Made by a program: the position numbers and the translations under genes. Positions 25,415 through 33,781 of a DNA stretch of 64,000 nucleotides are shown here, piece by piece. The stretch's first letter is position 1. Each line of letters begins with the position of its first letter. This DNA comes from Streptomyces sp. V1I1 (GTDB taxonomy: Bacteria; Actinomycetota; Actinomycetes; Streptomycetales; Streptomycetaceae): positions 7,849,001-7,913,000 of the forward strand of contig NZ_JAUSZH010000001.1 of assembly GCF_030817355.1 (NCBI RefSeq), in the 5' to 3' direction. The notes below the pieces were generated by a model, which saw nothing but the letters and a program-made list of their open reading frames with translations, made no database searches and was not told where the DNA came from.

Positions 25415-27040
25415 GTGCAGTCCAAACGAGACCAGGTACACGCCCACACGTTCATGATGGGCAGGCTCAGCTCGAGCCTGCTGATGGCCGACCCGGACGC
25501 CCCGGAGAGCCCGCTCGGGCGCACCACCCGGGGCGTGGTCTTCGGCGTACTGGTCACCGTCCTGATCGGCGCGGGCGCCACCGTCTACGGCCTGCTGCGC
25601 CCCGGCGGGAACGACGGCTGGCGCGACGGCAAGCACCTGGTGGTCAACCGTGACACCGGCGCCCGATATCTGTGGACCGGCACCGACGGCGTACTGCACC
25701 CCGTGCGCAACTACGCCTCGGCGAAGCTGATCGGCGGCTCCGACCTGGCGACCGCGGACGTCCGTACGCCCTCGCTGCAGGGCGTCCCGGTGGGCGCCCC
25801 GGTCGGTATCCCCGGCGCCCCGGACGTCGTGCCCGGGGCCGGCCAACTCGACGACGGCGCCTGGCACATGTGCGTCACCGGTCCTGACGGGGCGCTGCCC
25901 AACACCTCCGGCGTCGTGACGACCAGCGGGGTGGACAAGCCGGGCGCCACCACCGTGGCGGCCGGGATGCCCCTGGACTCCCGCGGCATCGGCCGCGACC
26001 GCGGTGTGCTGGTACGCGGCCCGGACGACACCGAGTACCTGGTGTGGCGGGGCAGTAGGCTGCCGCTGGACCGTGCCTCCGACGCCCGCAACGCCCTCGG
26101 TTACGGCTCCCAGCAGCCGATGCGGGTCTCGGCGGCCTTCCTCGACGCGCTGGCACCCGGCCCCGCCCTGAAGCCGCCCGCGGTGGCGGGGCGCGGCGAG
26201 GAGGGCCCCGAACTCGGTGGTGAGGCCAGCCGGATCGGCCAGCTGTTCAAGGTCAGCGTGCCCGGCGGCGGCAGTACCTACCACCTGCTGCGCAAGGACG
26301 GCCTGGTGCCGCTGACCCGGCTCGGCGCCGCCCTGGTGCTGGGCGACCCGGCCACCCAGAAGGACGCCTACCAGGGGCAGTCGCCCGAGGTGCGCACGGT
26401 CGGCGCGGACGCGCTGCGCGAGCACCGGGCGAAGGATGCGGGCTCCGCCGGATCCGCGGAGCTGCCGGACGCGCCGCCGCTCCCGCAGTCCGCGGAGCGC
26501 GGCACCGCGCTCTGCGCGCAGGTGGACGGCGACAACGGCGGCGTGCGGATCAGGTCGGTGCTGGTCCCGCTGACCCAGCTCGCCCCGGTCGCGGTGTCGG
26601 AGGGCACGGCCCAGCCGCTGAAGCCGGCCTGTGTCCCGACGGACGCCACGGTGGTACGGCCGGGGCACGGCGCTCTGGTCCGGGCCCTGCACGCGAGCGG
26701 TGCCGCGCACGCCGGAACCACCTATCTGGTGGCGGAGAACGGCGTGAAGTACCGCGTCTCCGCCAAGGAATCGCTGGCAGCACTCGGGTACGAGGCCGCG
26801 GACATCGGCTCGGTCCCGGCACCGCTGCTGGCGGCCTTCCCCACCGGCGCGGACCTCGACGCGACCGCCGCGGCCGGCGCCGCCGAACCCAAGGTGACGG
26901 CTCCCGAGTGCGGCGCCGCCGATCGGTCGGAGCAGCCCGGGAAGACCGAAGAAGCGGACAAGGCGAACAAGGCGGACGAGGTGGATGAGGCGGACGAGGC
27001 AGGCAAGATGGACGCAGCGGGCGCCGCTTCACAGAGCTGA
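25415..27040 (+). CDS. eccB: EccB, type VII secretion core protein
   Basis: Single-pass membrane protein of 541 aa. The GTG at 25415 has GAGGAGAGG just upstream. The N-terminus carries the EccB signature VQSKRDQVHAHTFMMGRLSS, then one membrane helix (RGVVFGVLVTVLIGAGATVY) and a large extracytoplasmic domain with the repeated pattern seen in EccB: LVVNRDTGARYLWTGTDG, YLVWRGSRLPLD and TYHLLRKDGLVPLT. A Lys/Glu/Ala/Asp tail (EEADKANKADEVDEADEAG) closes it. EccB contributes to the outer-face assembly with mycosin. No EccE gene follows, although it often accompanies this set. Confidence 0.94.
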   Translation: MQSKRDQVHAHTFMMGRLSSSLLMADPDAPESPLGRTTRGVVFGVLVTVLIGAGATVYGLLRPGGNDGWRDGKHLVVNRDTGARYLWTGTDGVLHPVRNYASAKLIGGSDLATADVRTPSLQGVPVGAPVGIPGAPDVVPGAGQLDDGAWHMCVTGPDGALPNTSGVVTTSGVDKPGATTVAAGMPLDSRGIGRDRGVLVRGPDDTEYLVWRGSRLPLDRASDARNALGYGSQQPMRVSAAFLDALAPGPALKPPAVAGRGEEGPELGGEASRIGQLFKVSVPGGGSTYHLLRKDGLVPLTRLGAALVLGDPATQKDAYQGQSPEVRTVGADALREHRAKDAGSAGSAELPDAPPLPQSAERGTALCAQVDGDNGGVRIRSVLVPLTQLAPVAVSEGTAQPLKPACVPTDATVVRPGHGALVRALHASGAAHAGTTYLVAENGVKYRVSAKESLAALGYEAADIGSVPAPLLAAFPTGADLDATAAAGAAEPKVTAPECGAADRSEQPGKTEEADKANKADEVDEADEAGKMDAAGAASQS

Positions 27041-27234
27041 CACCACGCACCGATTCCGGCAAGGAACACATGCGGCGCCGAGGGAAAGAAAAGAAAAGGA
27101 CGCGCGGAGGGAAACGTCAGGCCAAACTCGGCGCACATGGCGCGAAGTCGCCGAGTCGGAGGAGTTGTCGAGTTGTCGCGGTGCCGCATACGAAGGCGAA
27201 ACCTCAGGAGAAGCTCAAGTAATTCGGCCCGGCG

Positions 27235-27258
27235 GTACCCGGGGAACTCCGCGGGTAC
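27235..27258 (+). terminator. hairpin downstream of eccB
   Basis: GTACCCG and CGGGTAC form a 7-bp stem around GGGAACTCCG, about 195 bp after the eccB stop. It is a plausible but modest terminator. Confidence 0.35.
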
Positions 27259-27472
27259 GCGCGCATTGCCGGGTGCGGTCCTTCCCGATGACCGTTCGGT
27301 CTCTTCGTGTGCCCGTTTCTCGCCCGTTCGGGGGTCGACCTGCGGACGGTCACGTCCTGTGTGCCCGTCGGTCGGGCGTACCTGTTCATCCTGCTGCAAT
27401 GTTCGCACAACTCCGTTGCCATACAGGCGAATTCTTCAGAACCGGCCGTTGCTCACATCTTCCCTGCACGCG

Positions 27473-27502
27473 TTGCGCGGAACCCTGTTTTCTCTTTAGC
27501 CT
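27473..27502 (+). promoter_or_regulatory. candidate promoter of the esx pair
   Basis: TTGCGC (27473-27478) and TAGCCT (27497-27502) are 18 bp apart, ending 48 bp before the ATG of the first WXG100 gene. Both hexamers match actinobacterial vegetative promoters only moderately. Confidence 0.35.
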
Positions 27503-27550
27503 CAGCGGGCAACGGTGCGACGAGACGCGCCTGAACGAAGGGAGCGTGAC

Positions 27551-27886
27551 ATGGCGGACAGTGCCGCGAGGAAAGCGGATTATGCCAAGGGCTTGGGGGG
27601 CGTCTCCTCTCTGGAGTCGGCCCGGAACCAGGTCGAGAAGATCCAGGACAACGTTGCCCAGATCGCCGCGCGTTCGGGCGTCGGTGGCGACGAGGGCCAG
27701 GCCCTGCTGAAGCTCTTCCGTAGCTGGAACACCGAGGCACAGAAGGTCGTCGTCCAGATCAGCACGATGATCGACGCGCTCCAGGAGAACGTGACCTCCG
27801 CCAACCGCCTGGCGAAGGAGAACCAGGACCTGACCGAGGTCCTCAACAGCAAGACCAGCCAGGGCGTCTTCGAAGCACTGCGCTGA
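27551..27886 (+). CDS. WXG100-family protein (Esx-like), Trp-Asn-Thr variant
   Basis: Helical hairpin protein of 111 aa. The ATG at 27551 (MADSAARKADYAKGLGGVSS) has GGGAG about 8 bp upstream, unlike the upstream in-frame ATG. Size, heptad helices and the turn at LFRSWNTEAQKV place it with WXG100 proteins, but the central motif is W59-N-T rather than W-x-G. The C-terminus (NSKTSQGVFEALR) lacks a YxxxD/E export signal. It lies 85 bp before a second WXG100 gene; such pairs fold as heterodimers and are exported by EccC (family knowledge). Confidence 0.8.
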   Translation: MADSAARKADYAKGLGGVSSLESARNQVEKIQDNVAQIAARSGVGGDEGQALLKLFRSWNTEAQKVVVQISTMIDALQENVTSANRLAKENQDLTEVLNSKTSQGVFEALR

Positions 27887-27971
27887 ACCACCCGCGGTAC
27901 CGGCCCTCTTCGACAGGGCCGGACTTCGTGAGCTTCCCGGGCCCGGCGCCCGGCCTTCGAGAGGAGACGTC

Positions 27972-28280
27972 ATGGCCGACGGCATCATCGACGTGCAATA
28001 CCCCAAGGTTCAGCAGGCCATCGAGGAGTTGATGGAACAGACCCAGGGGATCATCACGACCCTCAACAACCTGGAGGACGAGCTGAAGCCGCTCGTCACC
28101 TCCTGGGAGGGCGCGGACCAGGAGAAGTACCGTGAGGTCCAGGCGGAGTGGGACAACGCCACCAAGAACATGGCGCGACTGCTCGGCGACAACGGCGAGC
28201 TGATCCGGACCATCCACGACAACCACTCCCGTGACGAGCGCAAGAGCGCCGACAACTGGGGCAATGTGCGGGCCCGTTAG
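27972..28280 (+). CDS. WXG100-family protein (EsxB-like)
   Basis: Protein of 102 aa with an excellent ribosome site (GAGAGGAG) before the ATG. It has two helices around the canonical turn LVTSWEGADQEKY, with Trp45-x-Gly47. The N-terminal helix reads VQYPKVQQAIEELMEQTQGI and the second EVQAEWDNATKNMARLL. The tail RDERKSADNWGNVRAR has no YxxxD/E motif, so the export signal must come from its partner, presumably the protein at 27551. Confidence 0.9.
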   Translation: MADGIIDVQYPKVQQAIEELMEQTQGIITTLNNLEDELKPLVTSWEGADQEKYREVQAEWDNATKNMARLLGDNGELIRTIHDNHSRDERKSADNWGNVRAR

Positions 28281-28311
28281 GGCCTGGGCCCCCGGGCCCG
28301 GCCGGGGCTTT

Positions 28312-28332
28312 CCCCTCGTCCGTCCCGAGGGG
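28312..28332 (+). terminator. hairpin after the esx pair
   Basis: CCCCTCG and CGAGGGG form a 7-bp perfect stem with a 7-nt loop, 32 bp past the second WXG100 stop. It is a likely terminator for the esx transcript. Confidence 0.5.
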
Positions 28333-28370
28333 CGGGACCCGGCGTCGCGTGCGTGAGGTCGAAGGCGCCG

Positions 28371-28403
28371 AACCGTCCGCATGGCAGCCCCATGCGGACG
28401 GTT
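28371..28403 (+). terminator. strong 14-bp perfect hairpin
   Basis: Arms at 28371-28384 (AACCGTCCGCATGG) and 28390-28403 are exact complements around CAGCC. It is the strongest hairpin between the esx pair and the gene at 28614, and may be the main terminator or a structured leader of the following gene. Confidence 0.55.
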
Positions 28404-28613
28404 GCGGCAAGTTGAGGCAACAGGCCGCGCCCCTGCTCCAGGACTCCGGGAAGAACGTGCCGGACGCCGCCGAGCAGGCGAGAGTTTCCCGACAGAGACC
28501 CGGTGGGCCGACCCCGCACGCAGGCCCGCCGATCCGTCCCTCGTCCGTACGCCACATGCCCACCGGGTCATCCCGTATCCCCGTCCGGCAACCAAGCAGC
28601 AGGAGATCGTCCC

Positions 28614-29081
28614 ATGGCCGGTGAGAAGGCCGACGTCAAGCATTTCGACCTCAAGCAGATGGAGAACTTCCGGGACAACGAGGTACAGCCGGTCTACACC
28701 GCCGCGAAGAAGCACCGCGAGGACGGCGACGGGTCCACCATCCGCCCACTCGGCCAGCTCGTCGACGGGCACACCACCGCGGAGAACCTCGACCAGGACA
28801 AACAGCTCCTGCGCATCGGCAAGATGGTCACCGAGCCCCTGGTCTCGGGACCGAAGCTGATCGAGGGCGTGCGCGCCGCGGCCGAGTCCATCGACAAGCT
28901 GCTCGGTGACCAGATGGAGCTCTTCAAGGAACTGAAGGAGGCGCTCACGGACACCATCGAGGAGGCGAACAAGACCAAGGACAAGAACCTCGGGGCGATC
29001 GACGCGCAGACGCTGCTGCAGACCTTCGAAGAGGTCGACACGCTCACCGCCGGCACCACCGGCGAACCGGAAGACGACTGA
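28614..29081 (+). CDS. helical type VII secretion-associated protein
   Basis: Protein of 155 aa. The ATG at 28614 (MAGEKADVKHFDLKQMENFR) has AGGAG 8 bp upstream and starts where the conserved sequence begins. It is almost entirely helical (VTEPLVSGPKLIEGVRAAAE, LLGDQMELFKELKEALTDTI) and ends with an acidic tail (TAGTTGEPEDD). Proteins of this type recur beside WXG100 genes in streptomycetes. The role could be a substrate or a chaperone; there is no WXG motif and no membrane segment. It lies 128 bp before the AAWKG-type gene. Confidence 0.7.
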   Translation: MAGEKADVKHFDLKQMENFRDNEVQPVYTAAKKHREDGDGSTIRPLGQLVDGHTTAENLDQDKQLLRIGKMVTEPLVSGPKLIEGVRAAAESIDKLLGDQMELFKELKEALTDTIEEANKTKDKNLGAIDAQTLLQTFEEVDTLTAGTTGEPEDD

Positions 29082-29092
29082 GTCAGAGCCTC

Positions 29093-29126
29093 GCGCGCCG
29101 GCAGAGGCCACGGCCGCTCGGCGCGC
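29093..29126 (+). terminator. GC-rich hairpin before the AAWKG-type gene
   Basis: GCGCGCCG (29093-29100) pairs with CGGCGCGC (29119-29126); the loop has a smaller GGCC/GGCC stem. It starts 11 bp after the previous stop codon. Confidence 0.45.
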
Positions 29127-29209
29127 CCCTGTGAGAGACACACGCCTGCCCATCCGTACGAAGACGCGGTGCGCGGGCACGGACGACAACCGACCAGAAA
29201 GGGCGCCCG

Positions 29210-32200
29210 GTGGCCGATCGGTACGATCCCAACTCCGTCGCCAATCTCGACAAGTTCGACAACGCCGGCGACCCGTCGAGCGACACCTGGGCCACCCTGG
29301 TCACCCACATCACCGGCTATCCGGTGCCGGACAGGAACACCGTCTTCGACACGCTCCGATCCGATCACGGCGGCAAGCTCTTCCGGATGGACATCAAGGA
29401 GCGCAGCCTCAGCCTGCTCGTCAAGGACTCCGGCTTCCTGACGAACAAGGGCGAGGACTACGACATCTGGTTCTTCGACAGCGGCAAGAAGCGGTCGATC
29501 ATGCAGGCCCGGATCGTCTTCGAGGGCCGCGTGAAGGCCGGCGAGGAGATCATCTTCGCCGGCCCGGGTTCCGACAACGTCCACGACGCCCAGGTCCGTG
29601 AGGGCAACGAGTTCACGGACTACAACAAGGACAAGATGAGCACCATCCCGCTCGCCCGGTACATGAACGGGCCGCGGGCGGCGCTCCTCGCCCTGCTGCG
29701 AGGCAGCAGCCAGGACGCCCGGTTCAGCAACCTGGGCGTGGCTGGGGGCGACTCGGTGGACCTGAACTCCTTCAACACCACCGGGGACTCCTTCGACTTC
29801 GCCGCCAAGTTCTTCAGGGACCACGCGACGGTGCTGAAGGACTGGGAGGACCGTTTCGGCCGGGACGACGCGAGCTGGAAGGGCGAAGCGGCGGAGGTCT
29901 TCCGCAGCCTGATCAAGAAGATCCGCGAGAACTACGACAACTACGTCGAGACCTTCGACTCCTCGGTCGGCACCGGCGACGAGACGGGCACCGGCAACAC
30001 GGTGTACTCACGCGCCCTCTCGCTGGGCCGCAAGTACCTGGAGGACTCCGCCACGAAGCTGCTCGACGCGTGGCTGACCTGGGCGAAGTCCTCGTACTAC
30101 GACCCGCACCAGGTGCTGCGCTACGTTCTGGACGACCTCGCCCAGTGGGTGGACTCGAACAACGTCGCCAAGACGGACATCACGTCGACCACCACCCGCT
30201 ACACCACGACCGTCAGGCACAGTCCGCAGGGCGGCTTCTCGCAGGTGCATCCGGAGTACGGCGACCTGACCGACATCGCCAACTGGGCGAAGGTCGGCGA
30301 CAAGGCCGTCAAGATCTGGAGCCAGGGCGTCGACGAGTACCTGGGCAAGCCCGCCGCCCAGGTGCAGTCGGACCTGAACAACCACTTCATCGACCTCGGC
30401 AAGGACTTCTCGGAGAACGTACCCAAGCCGAAGTCCACCAGCACGGCCTCTGAGGAGTACGAGGAGAAGAAGCTCAAGGAGGAGCAGGAGGAGATCAACA
30501 GGCAGAACGAGGAGAACCGCAAGTACCAGGAGGAACTCCGCGAGGAGCAGAACCGGCAGCGGGAGGAGGACAAGAAGTATCAGGACGAGTTGCGCGATGA
30601 GCAGAACCGGCAGCGCGAGGAGGACAAGAAGTACCAGGACGAACTGCGCGCGGAGCAGGAGAAGGAGCAGGAGGAGGCCAAGCGCCTCCAGGACGACCTG
30701 CGGAACGAGCAGAACCAGCAGCGCGACGAGGACAAGAAGTACCAGGACGAACTGCGCGAGGAGCAGAAGCGCGAGCAGGAGGAGGCCAAGCGCGAGGCCG
30801 AGGAGCAGGCCAAGGCCATGCAGGAGAGCCTCGGCGGCCTCAACGATCCCAACGCGGTCACTACACAGAACCTCGGCAGCCTCGACGACCTGCTGAACCA
30901 GAACAACCCGGTCACCGAGAGCCCGGGCGACATCGGCGACGTGAACAGCCAGCTCGGTGACGGCCAGGGGGTCCAGACCGACACGCCGATCACCACGCCC
31001 CTTGGCAACCTCGGCGGGTTGAACGCCGGGGGCGGCGGCCCGCTCAAGACCCCGACCGGTGGGACCACCCAGGCCGACGGCGGCAAGCTCACCACCGACT
31101 TCCTGGACGGCAGCAGCACGTCCTTCGATCCGGACAGCGGGCTGCTCACCACGACCTCCCCGGACGGCACCGTCACCACGCAGGACCTGGGCAACGGCCT
31201 TCAGGTGACGAACCCGGACGGCTCGGTGACGTCCCTCGGTGACGACGGCAAGCTGACCACCACCTTCCCGGACGGCACCACCCAGACCGTCGACCCCTCG
31301 ACCGGCCAGGCGATCACCACCAACCCGGACGGCACCACCACGACGACCGACCTGGGCAGCCTCACCGATCTCAACGGCAGCCTGAACGGCGACGGCGTGC
31401 TCGACGGCCCGACCGGTGCCAGCACCCAGCTGAACAACGCGGGTGACCTGACCACCGACTTCCTGGACGGCAGCAGCACGTCCTTCGACCCAGACAGCGG
31501 GCTGCTCACCAGCACCTCGCCGGACGGCACCGTCACCACGCAGGACCTGGGCGACGGCCTCAAGGTGACGAACTCGGACGGCTCGGTGACGTCCCTCGGT
31601 GACGACGGCAAGCTGACCACGACCTTTCCGGACGGCACCACCCAGACCGTCGACCCCTCGACCGGCCAGGCGATCACCACCGATCCGGACGGCACCACCA
31701 CCACCGAGAACCTCGGCGACCTGGGCAATCTCAACGGCCAGAACAGGCTCGGTGACCTGAACGACCTGAACGATCTGGGTGATCTGGGCGACATCAACTC
31801 CGACATCACCACCGAGACGATCGGCGACCTGGGCGACCTCAACAGCGACCGTTCCGGCCTGGAGACCCCAACCGGCGGGAGCACCGAGCTCGACGACAGC
31901 GGCGACTTCACCACCACGTTCGCGGACGGCAGCAAATCCACGTTCGATCCGGACAGCGGGTTGCTCACCACCACCGACGCGGACGGCACGACCACGACCA
32001 CCGACCTCACCCACGGGGCGAAGGTGACCAACTCGGACGGCTCCAGCACCATCCTGGACAACGGCCAGTTGACTACCACCTTCCCGGACGGCAGCACCCA
32101 GGTCATCGACCCGGACACCGGTATCGCCACCATCACCGACGCGCAGGGCAACACCGAGACGGTCGACCTGCACGACCTCAACTCTTCGGGCGGCAACGAC

Positions 32201-32809
32201 AGTTCGAGCATCCTCGACCGCCTCGGGGACCTCAACGGGATCGGCGGCGGCGACGGCACCACCTCCCGCGACGTGCCCCTTTCCGAACTGGGCCTCAGCG
32301 GCGGCGTGAGTACCGGGGCATCCGGCGGCGGCCTCTCCGGGGCGGACTCCCTGTCGTCCTCGGACGGTTTCAGCGCGGCGGGAGTCGCACCCCTCTCGGA
32401 CAGCACGGCCACCCCACTCAGTCCGGCCGCCACCGCGGCCGCCGCGGCCGGCACCCCTGGCGCCCCCGGAATGCCCGGCAGCCCCGGCATGCCGATGGGC
32501 GGCGGCATGGGCGGCATGGGCGCGGGCGGCGACAAGGGCAACGGCGAGCGGGTGCGTGCCGTCCTGGTCGACGCGGCGGAGGAGAGTGAGCGCCGCAACC
32601 GCCGTCGGCGCAGTCCGTGGAACCGTCAGGAGGACAGTGACACCTTCCTGACCCCGGCCGCCCGGGTGACGACCACCGGTGGCGGCGACTCCCCCGAGGA
32701 GGAGGCGCAGCCGGGCCGCAGGTCCACCAGTTCCGCCGACTATCTGGAGGAGGACGAGGACGTGTGGGGCACTGAGGAGGGCGGCACCCCGGCCGTCATC
32801 GGGCGGTGA
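29210..32809 (+). CDS. AAWKG-family large type VII secretion substrate with coiled coil and beta repeats
   Basis: Protein of 1199 aa, GTG start. I recognise the N-terminal half as the 'AAWKG family' of streptomycetes (from memory). It contains a small beta domain (LFRMDIKERSLSLLVKDSGF) and a helical part with the turn DDASWKGEAAEVF (Trp223-Lys-Gly), a WXG-like element. Residues 415-545 are a highly charged coiled coil built of repeats such as QREEDKKYQDELREEQ. Residues 620-985 hold Thr/Asp/Gly repeats of about 120 residues (DGSSTSFDPDSGLLTTTSPD, DGTTQTVDPSTGQAITT), like repeating beta-strand modules. The tail resembles other T7SS substrates: Met/Gly-rich, then SADYLEEDEDVWG, where YLEED matches the YxxxD/E export signal. 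Likely a secreted structural or adhesive protein. Confidence 0.8.
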   Translation: MADRYDPNSVANLDKFDNAGDPSSDTWATLVTHITGYPVPDRNTVFDTLRSDHGGKLFRMDIKERSLSLLVKDSGFLTNKGEDYDIWFFDSGKKRSIMQARIVFEGRVKAGEEIIFAGPGSDNVHDAQVREGNEFTDYNKDKMSTIPLARYMNGPRAALLALLRGSSQDARFSNLGVAGGDSVDLNSFNTTGDSFDFAAKFFRDHATVLKDWEDRFGRDDASWKGEAAEVFRSLIKKIRENYDNYVETFDSSVGTGDETGTGNTVYSRALSLGRKYLEDSATKLLDAWLTWAKSSYYDPHQVLRYVLDDLAQWVDSNNVAKTDITSTTTRYTTTVRHSPQGGFSQVHPEYGDLTDIANWAKVGDKAVKIWSQGVDEYLGKPAAQVQSDLNNHFIDLGKDFSENVPKPKSTSTASEEYEEKKLKEEQEEINRQNEENRKYQEELREEQNRQREEDKKYQDELRDEQNRQREEDKKYQDELRAEQEKEQEEAKRLQDDLRNEQNQQRDEDKKYQDELREEQKREQEEAKREAEEQAKAMQESLGGLNDPNAVTTQNLGSLDDLLNQNNPVTESPGDIGDVNSQLGDGQGVQTDTPITTPLGNLGGLNAGGGGPLKTPTGGTTQADGGKLTTDFLDGSSTSFDPDSGLLTTTSPDGTVTTQDLGNGLQVTNPDGSVTSLGDDGKLTTTFPDGTTQTVDPSTGQAITTNPDGTTTTTDLGSLTDLNGSLNGDGVLDGPTGASTQLNNAGDLTTDFLDGSSTSFDPDSGLLTSTSPDGTVTTQDLGDGLKVTNSDGSVTSLGDDGKLTTTFPDGTTQTVDPSTGQAITTDPDGTTTTENLGDLGNLNGQNRLGDLNDLNDLGDLGDINSDITTETIGDLGDLNSDRSGLETPTGGSTELDDSGDFTTTFADGSKSTFDPDSGLLTTTDADGTTTTTDLTHGAKVTNSDGSSTILDNGQLTTTFPDGSTQVIDPDTGIATITDAQGNTETVDLHDLNSSGGNDSSSILDRLGDLNGIGGGDGTTSRDVPLSELGLSGGVSTGASGGGLSGADSLSSSDGFSAAGVAPLSDSTATPLSPAATAAAAAGTPGAPGMPGSPGMPMGGGMGGMGAGGDKGNGERVRAVLVDAAEESERRNRRRRSPWNRQEDSDTFLTPAARVTTTGGGDSPEEEAQPGRRSTSSADYLEEDEDVWGTEEGGTPAVIGR
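30487..30830 (+). repeat. in-frame repeats encoding a charged coiled coil
   Basis: Units of about 51 bp such as CAGAACCGGCAGCGSGAGGAG followed by GACAAGAAGTACCAGGACGA recur at least five times. They encode NRQREEDKKYQDELREEQ variants in the AAWKG-type protein, so they are coding repeats, not a CRISPR array. Confidence 0.75.
31081..32170 (+). repeat. 120-residue beta-repeat units in the AAWKG-type protein
   Basis: A 360-bp unit beginning at 31087 is repeated with few changes at 31447, and a third, diverged copy occupies about 31900-32170. Each encodes FxDGSxxxFDPDSGLLT, then SPDGTVTTQDLG, SDGSVTSLGDDGKLTTTFPD and DPSTGQAITT. The first two copies are close enough to indicate recent duplication. 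Confidence 0.75.
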
Positions 32810-32951
32810 CCAGGGTGCTGGTCCGGCGTGACCACCGGGGAGAGACGAATCCCACCCGGCCCCGGCTTCCCCAACCGAGCGCTCACCAGGCAAGATCAGC
32901 GGGGAAGTTGACGGATCTACGGAGAGACCGACGGAGAAGGGCGGAGCGGGC

Positions 32952-33407
32952 GTGACGGAACCGCTGGAGAAGCGTCTGGAGAAGGCGATGGCCGAACTCC
33001 AGGCGGCCCAGGAGGCGGTCGCGCGCACCGAGCGCGAGCTGCGTCAGGCGTCGTTCGCGGTGCTCTCCTCCGACCGCGCGGTCCGCGCCAGCGTGGGCCC
33101 GCAGGGTGAGCTGACCGGGATCGAGTTCCTGGAGAACAAGTACCGCGACATGTCCCCCCAGGAGCTGGCCGCCAGCGTCCTGGAGGCGGCGAACGCGGCA
33201 CGCGTGAAGATGAACCGGCATGTGATGAAGGCGATGGCGCCCTTCGCCGAGCCCAGCAGCAACGTGCCGGAGCTGAAAGGCTTCGAGCTGGACTGGGAGC
33301 GGATCTTCGGCCCCGAGGTCCTGCGCGACGACGACGAGGACAAGGAGCGCGGCGGCCAGGCCGCCCCCGCCTGGCGGGACGCGCTCGGCGAGGACGGGGA
33401 GGACTGA
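32952..33407 (+). CDS. YbaB/EbfC-family DNA-binding-like protein
   Basis: Protein of 151 aa, GTG start with GGAG upstream. It has a coiled-coil N-terminus (LEKRLEKAMAELQAAQEAVA), then the YbaB core with SSDRAVRASVGPQGELTGIE and MSPQELAASVLEAANAARVK, and an acidic tail. Stand-alone YbaB proteins bind DNA, but paralogues embedded in ESX loci are common and may act instead as chaperone-like partners of WXG or giant substrates (inference). It is followed 2 bp later by the next gene, so the two are co-translated. Confidence 0.82.
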   Translation: MTEPLEKRLEKAMAELQAAQEAVARTERELRQASFAVLSSDRAVRASVGPQGELTGIEFLENKYRDMSPQELAASVLEAANAARVKMNRHVMKAMAPFAEPSSNVPELKGFELDWERIFGPEVLRDDDEDKERGGQAAPAWRDALGEDGED

Positions 33408-33409
33408 CG

Positions 33410-33781
33410 ATGGGACAGCGGTACTACGTCGACCCGCAGCGCATCGAGGCTCTGGCGGGACAGCTGGAAGAGATCGGCACCCTGGCCAGAAGCATGACCG
33501 AGGAGTTCCTCGACGAGCTGGCTCCGACGGTCAGATGGCCCGGTACGGAGGGCGAGTTCGCCGAGAAGGCCAAGCCGCAGGAGCAGAAGGAGCGGCAGAC
33601 CACCAAGGACACCATGATGTCCATCCGTGACGCGCTGGTGGGGATCACCGACGCCACGGTCAGCCAGGTCCGGCTGATGAAGAACACCCGTGACGCCAAC
33701 ATCGAGGACATCGAGCAGAACAACAGAGAGATCGACACCCATGGGCTCGACGGCGGCCCGGGCGGGCATGGCCGCCGCTGA
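33410..33781 (+). CDS. WXG100-like protein upstream of the giant gene
   Basis: Helical hairpin protein of 123 aa starting 2 bp after the YbaB-like gene. The turn reads ELAPTVRWPGTEGEF, with Trp43-Pro-Gly45 in the WXG position. Helix 1 is DPQRIEALAGQLEEIGTLAR and helix 2 TKDTMMSIRDALVGITDATV. The tail is Gly/His-rich. Its place 81 bp before the giant gene suggests that it partners the giant protein's N-terminal domain for export, as Esx-like small proteins do for LXG toxins (inference). Confidence 0.75.
   Translation: MGQRYYVDPQRIEALAGQLEEIGTLARSMTEEFLDELAPTVRWPGTEGEFAEKAKPQEQKERQTTKDTMMSIRDALVGITDATVSQVRLMKNTRDANIEDIEQNNREIDTHGLDGGPGGHGRR

Larger units (their letters stand above)
27041..27550. 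other. 510-bp intergenic region between eccB and the first WXG100 gene
   Basis: The region holds a hairpin at 27235-27258 and a promoter-like pair at 27473-27502 (both listed). No convincing gene lies inside. The long gap plus hairpin suggests the Esx genes are a separate transcription unit from eccD-eccB. Confidence 0.5.
28281..28613. other. 333-bp gap with two hairpins
   Basis: It follows the esx pair and contains the hairpins at 28312-28332 and 28371-28403. No gene is supported. It separates the esx pair from the next T7SS genes. Confidence 0.5.

Noticed and set aside
23930..26710. 926-residue minus-strand open frame across eccD and eccB
   Set aside because: It is antisense to two confident T7SS genes; the Gln/Gly/Arg/His-rich translation has no family features.
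27041..27550. Small plus-strand ORFs between eccB and the first WXG100 gene
   Set aside because: They have no ribosome sites or recognisable composition, and overlap a hairpin and a probable promoter.
30487..30830. CRISPR-like regular repeats
   Set aside because: The repeats are in frame, degenerate, without unique spacers, and encode a coiled coil. The same holds for the repeats at 35981-36063 and 41254-41456.
30008..33028. 1006-residue minus-strand open frame across the AAWKG-type gene
   Set aside because: It is a low-complexity mirror of the repeated coiled-coil and beta-repeat codons, with no start context or domains.
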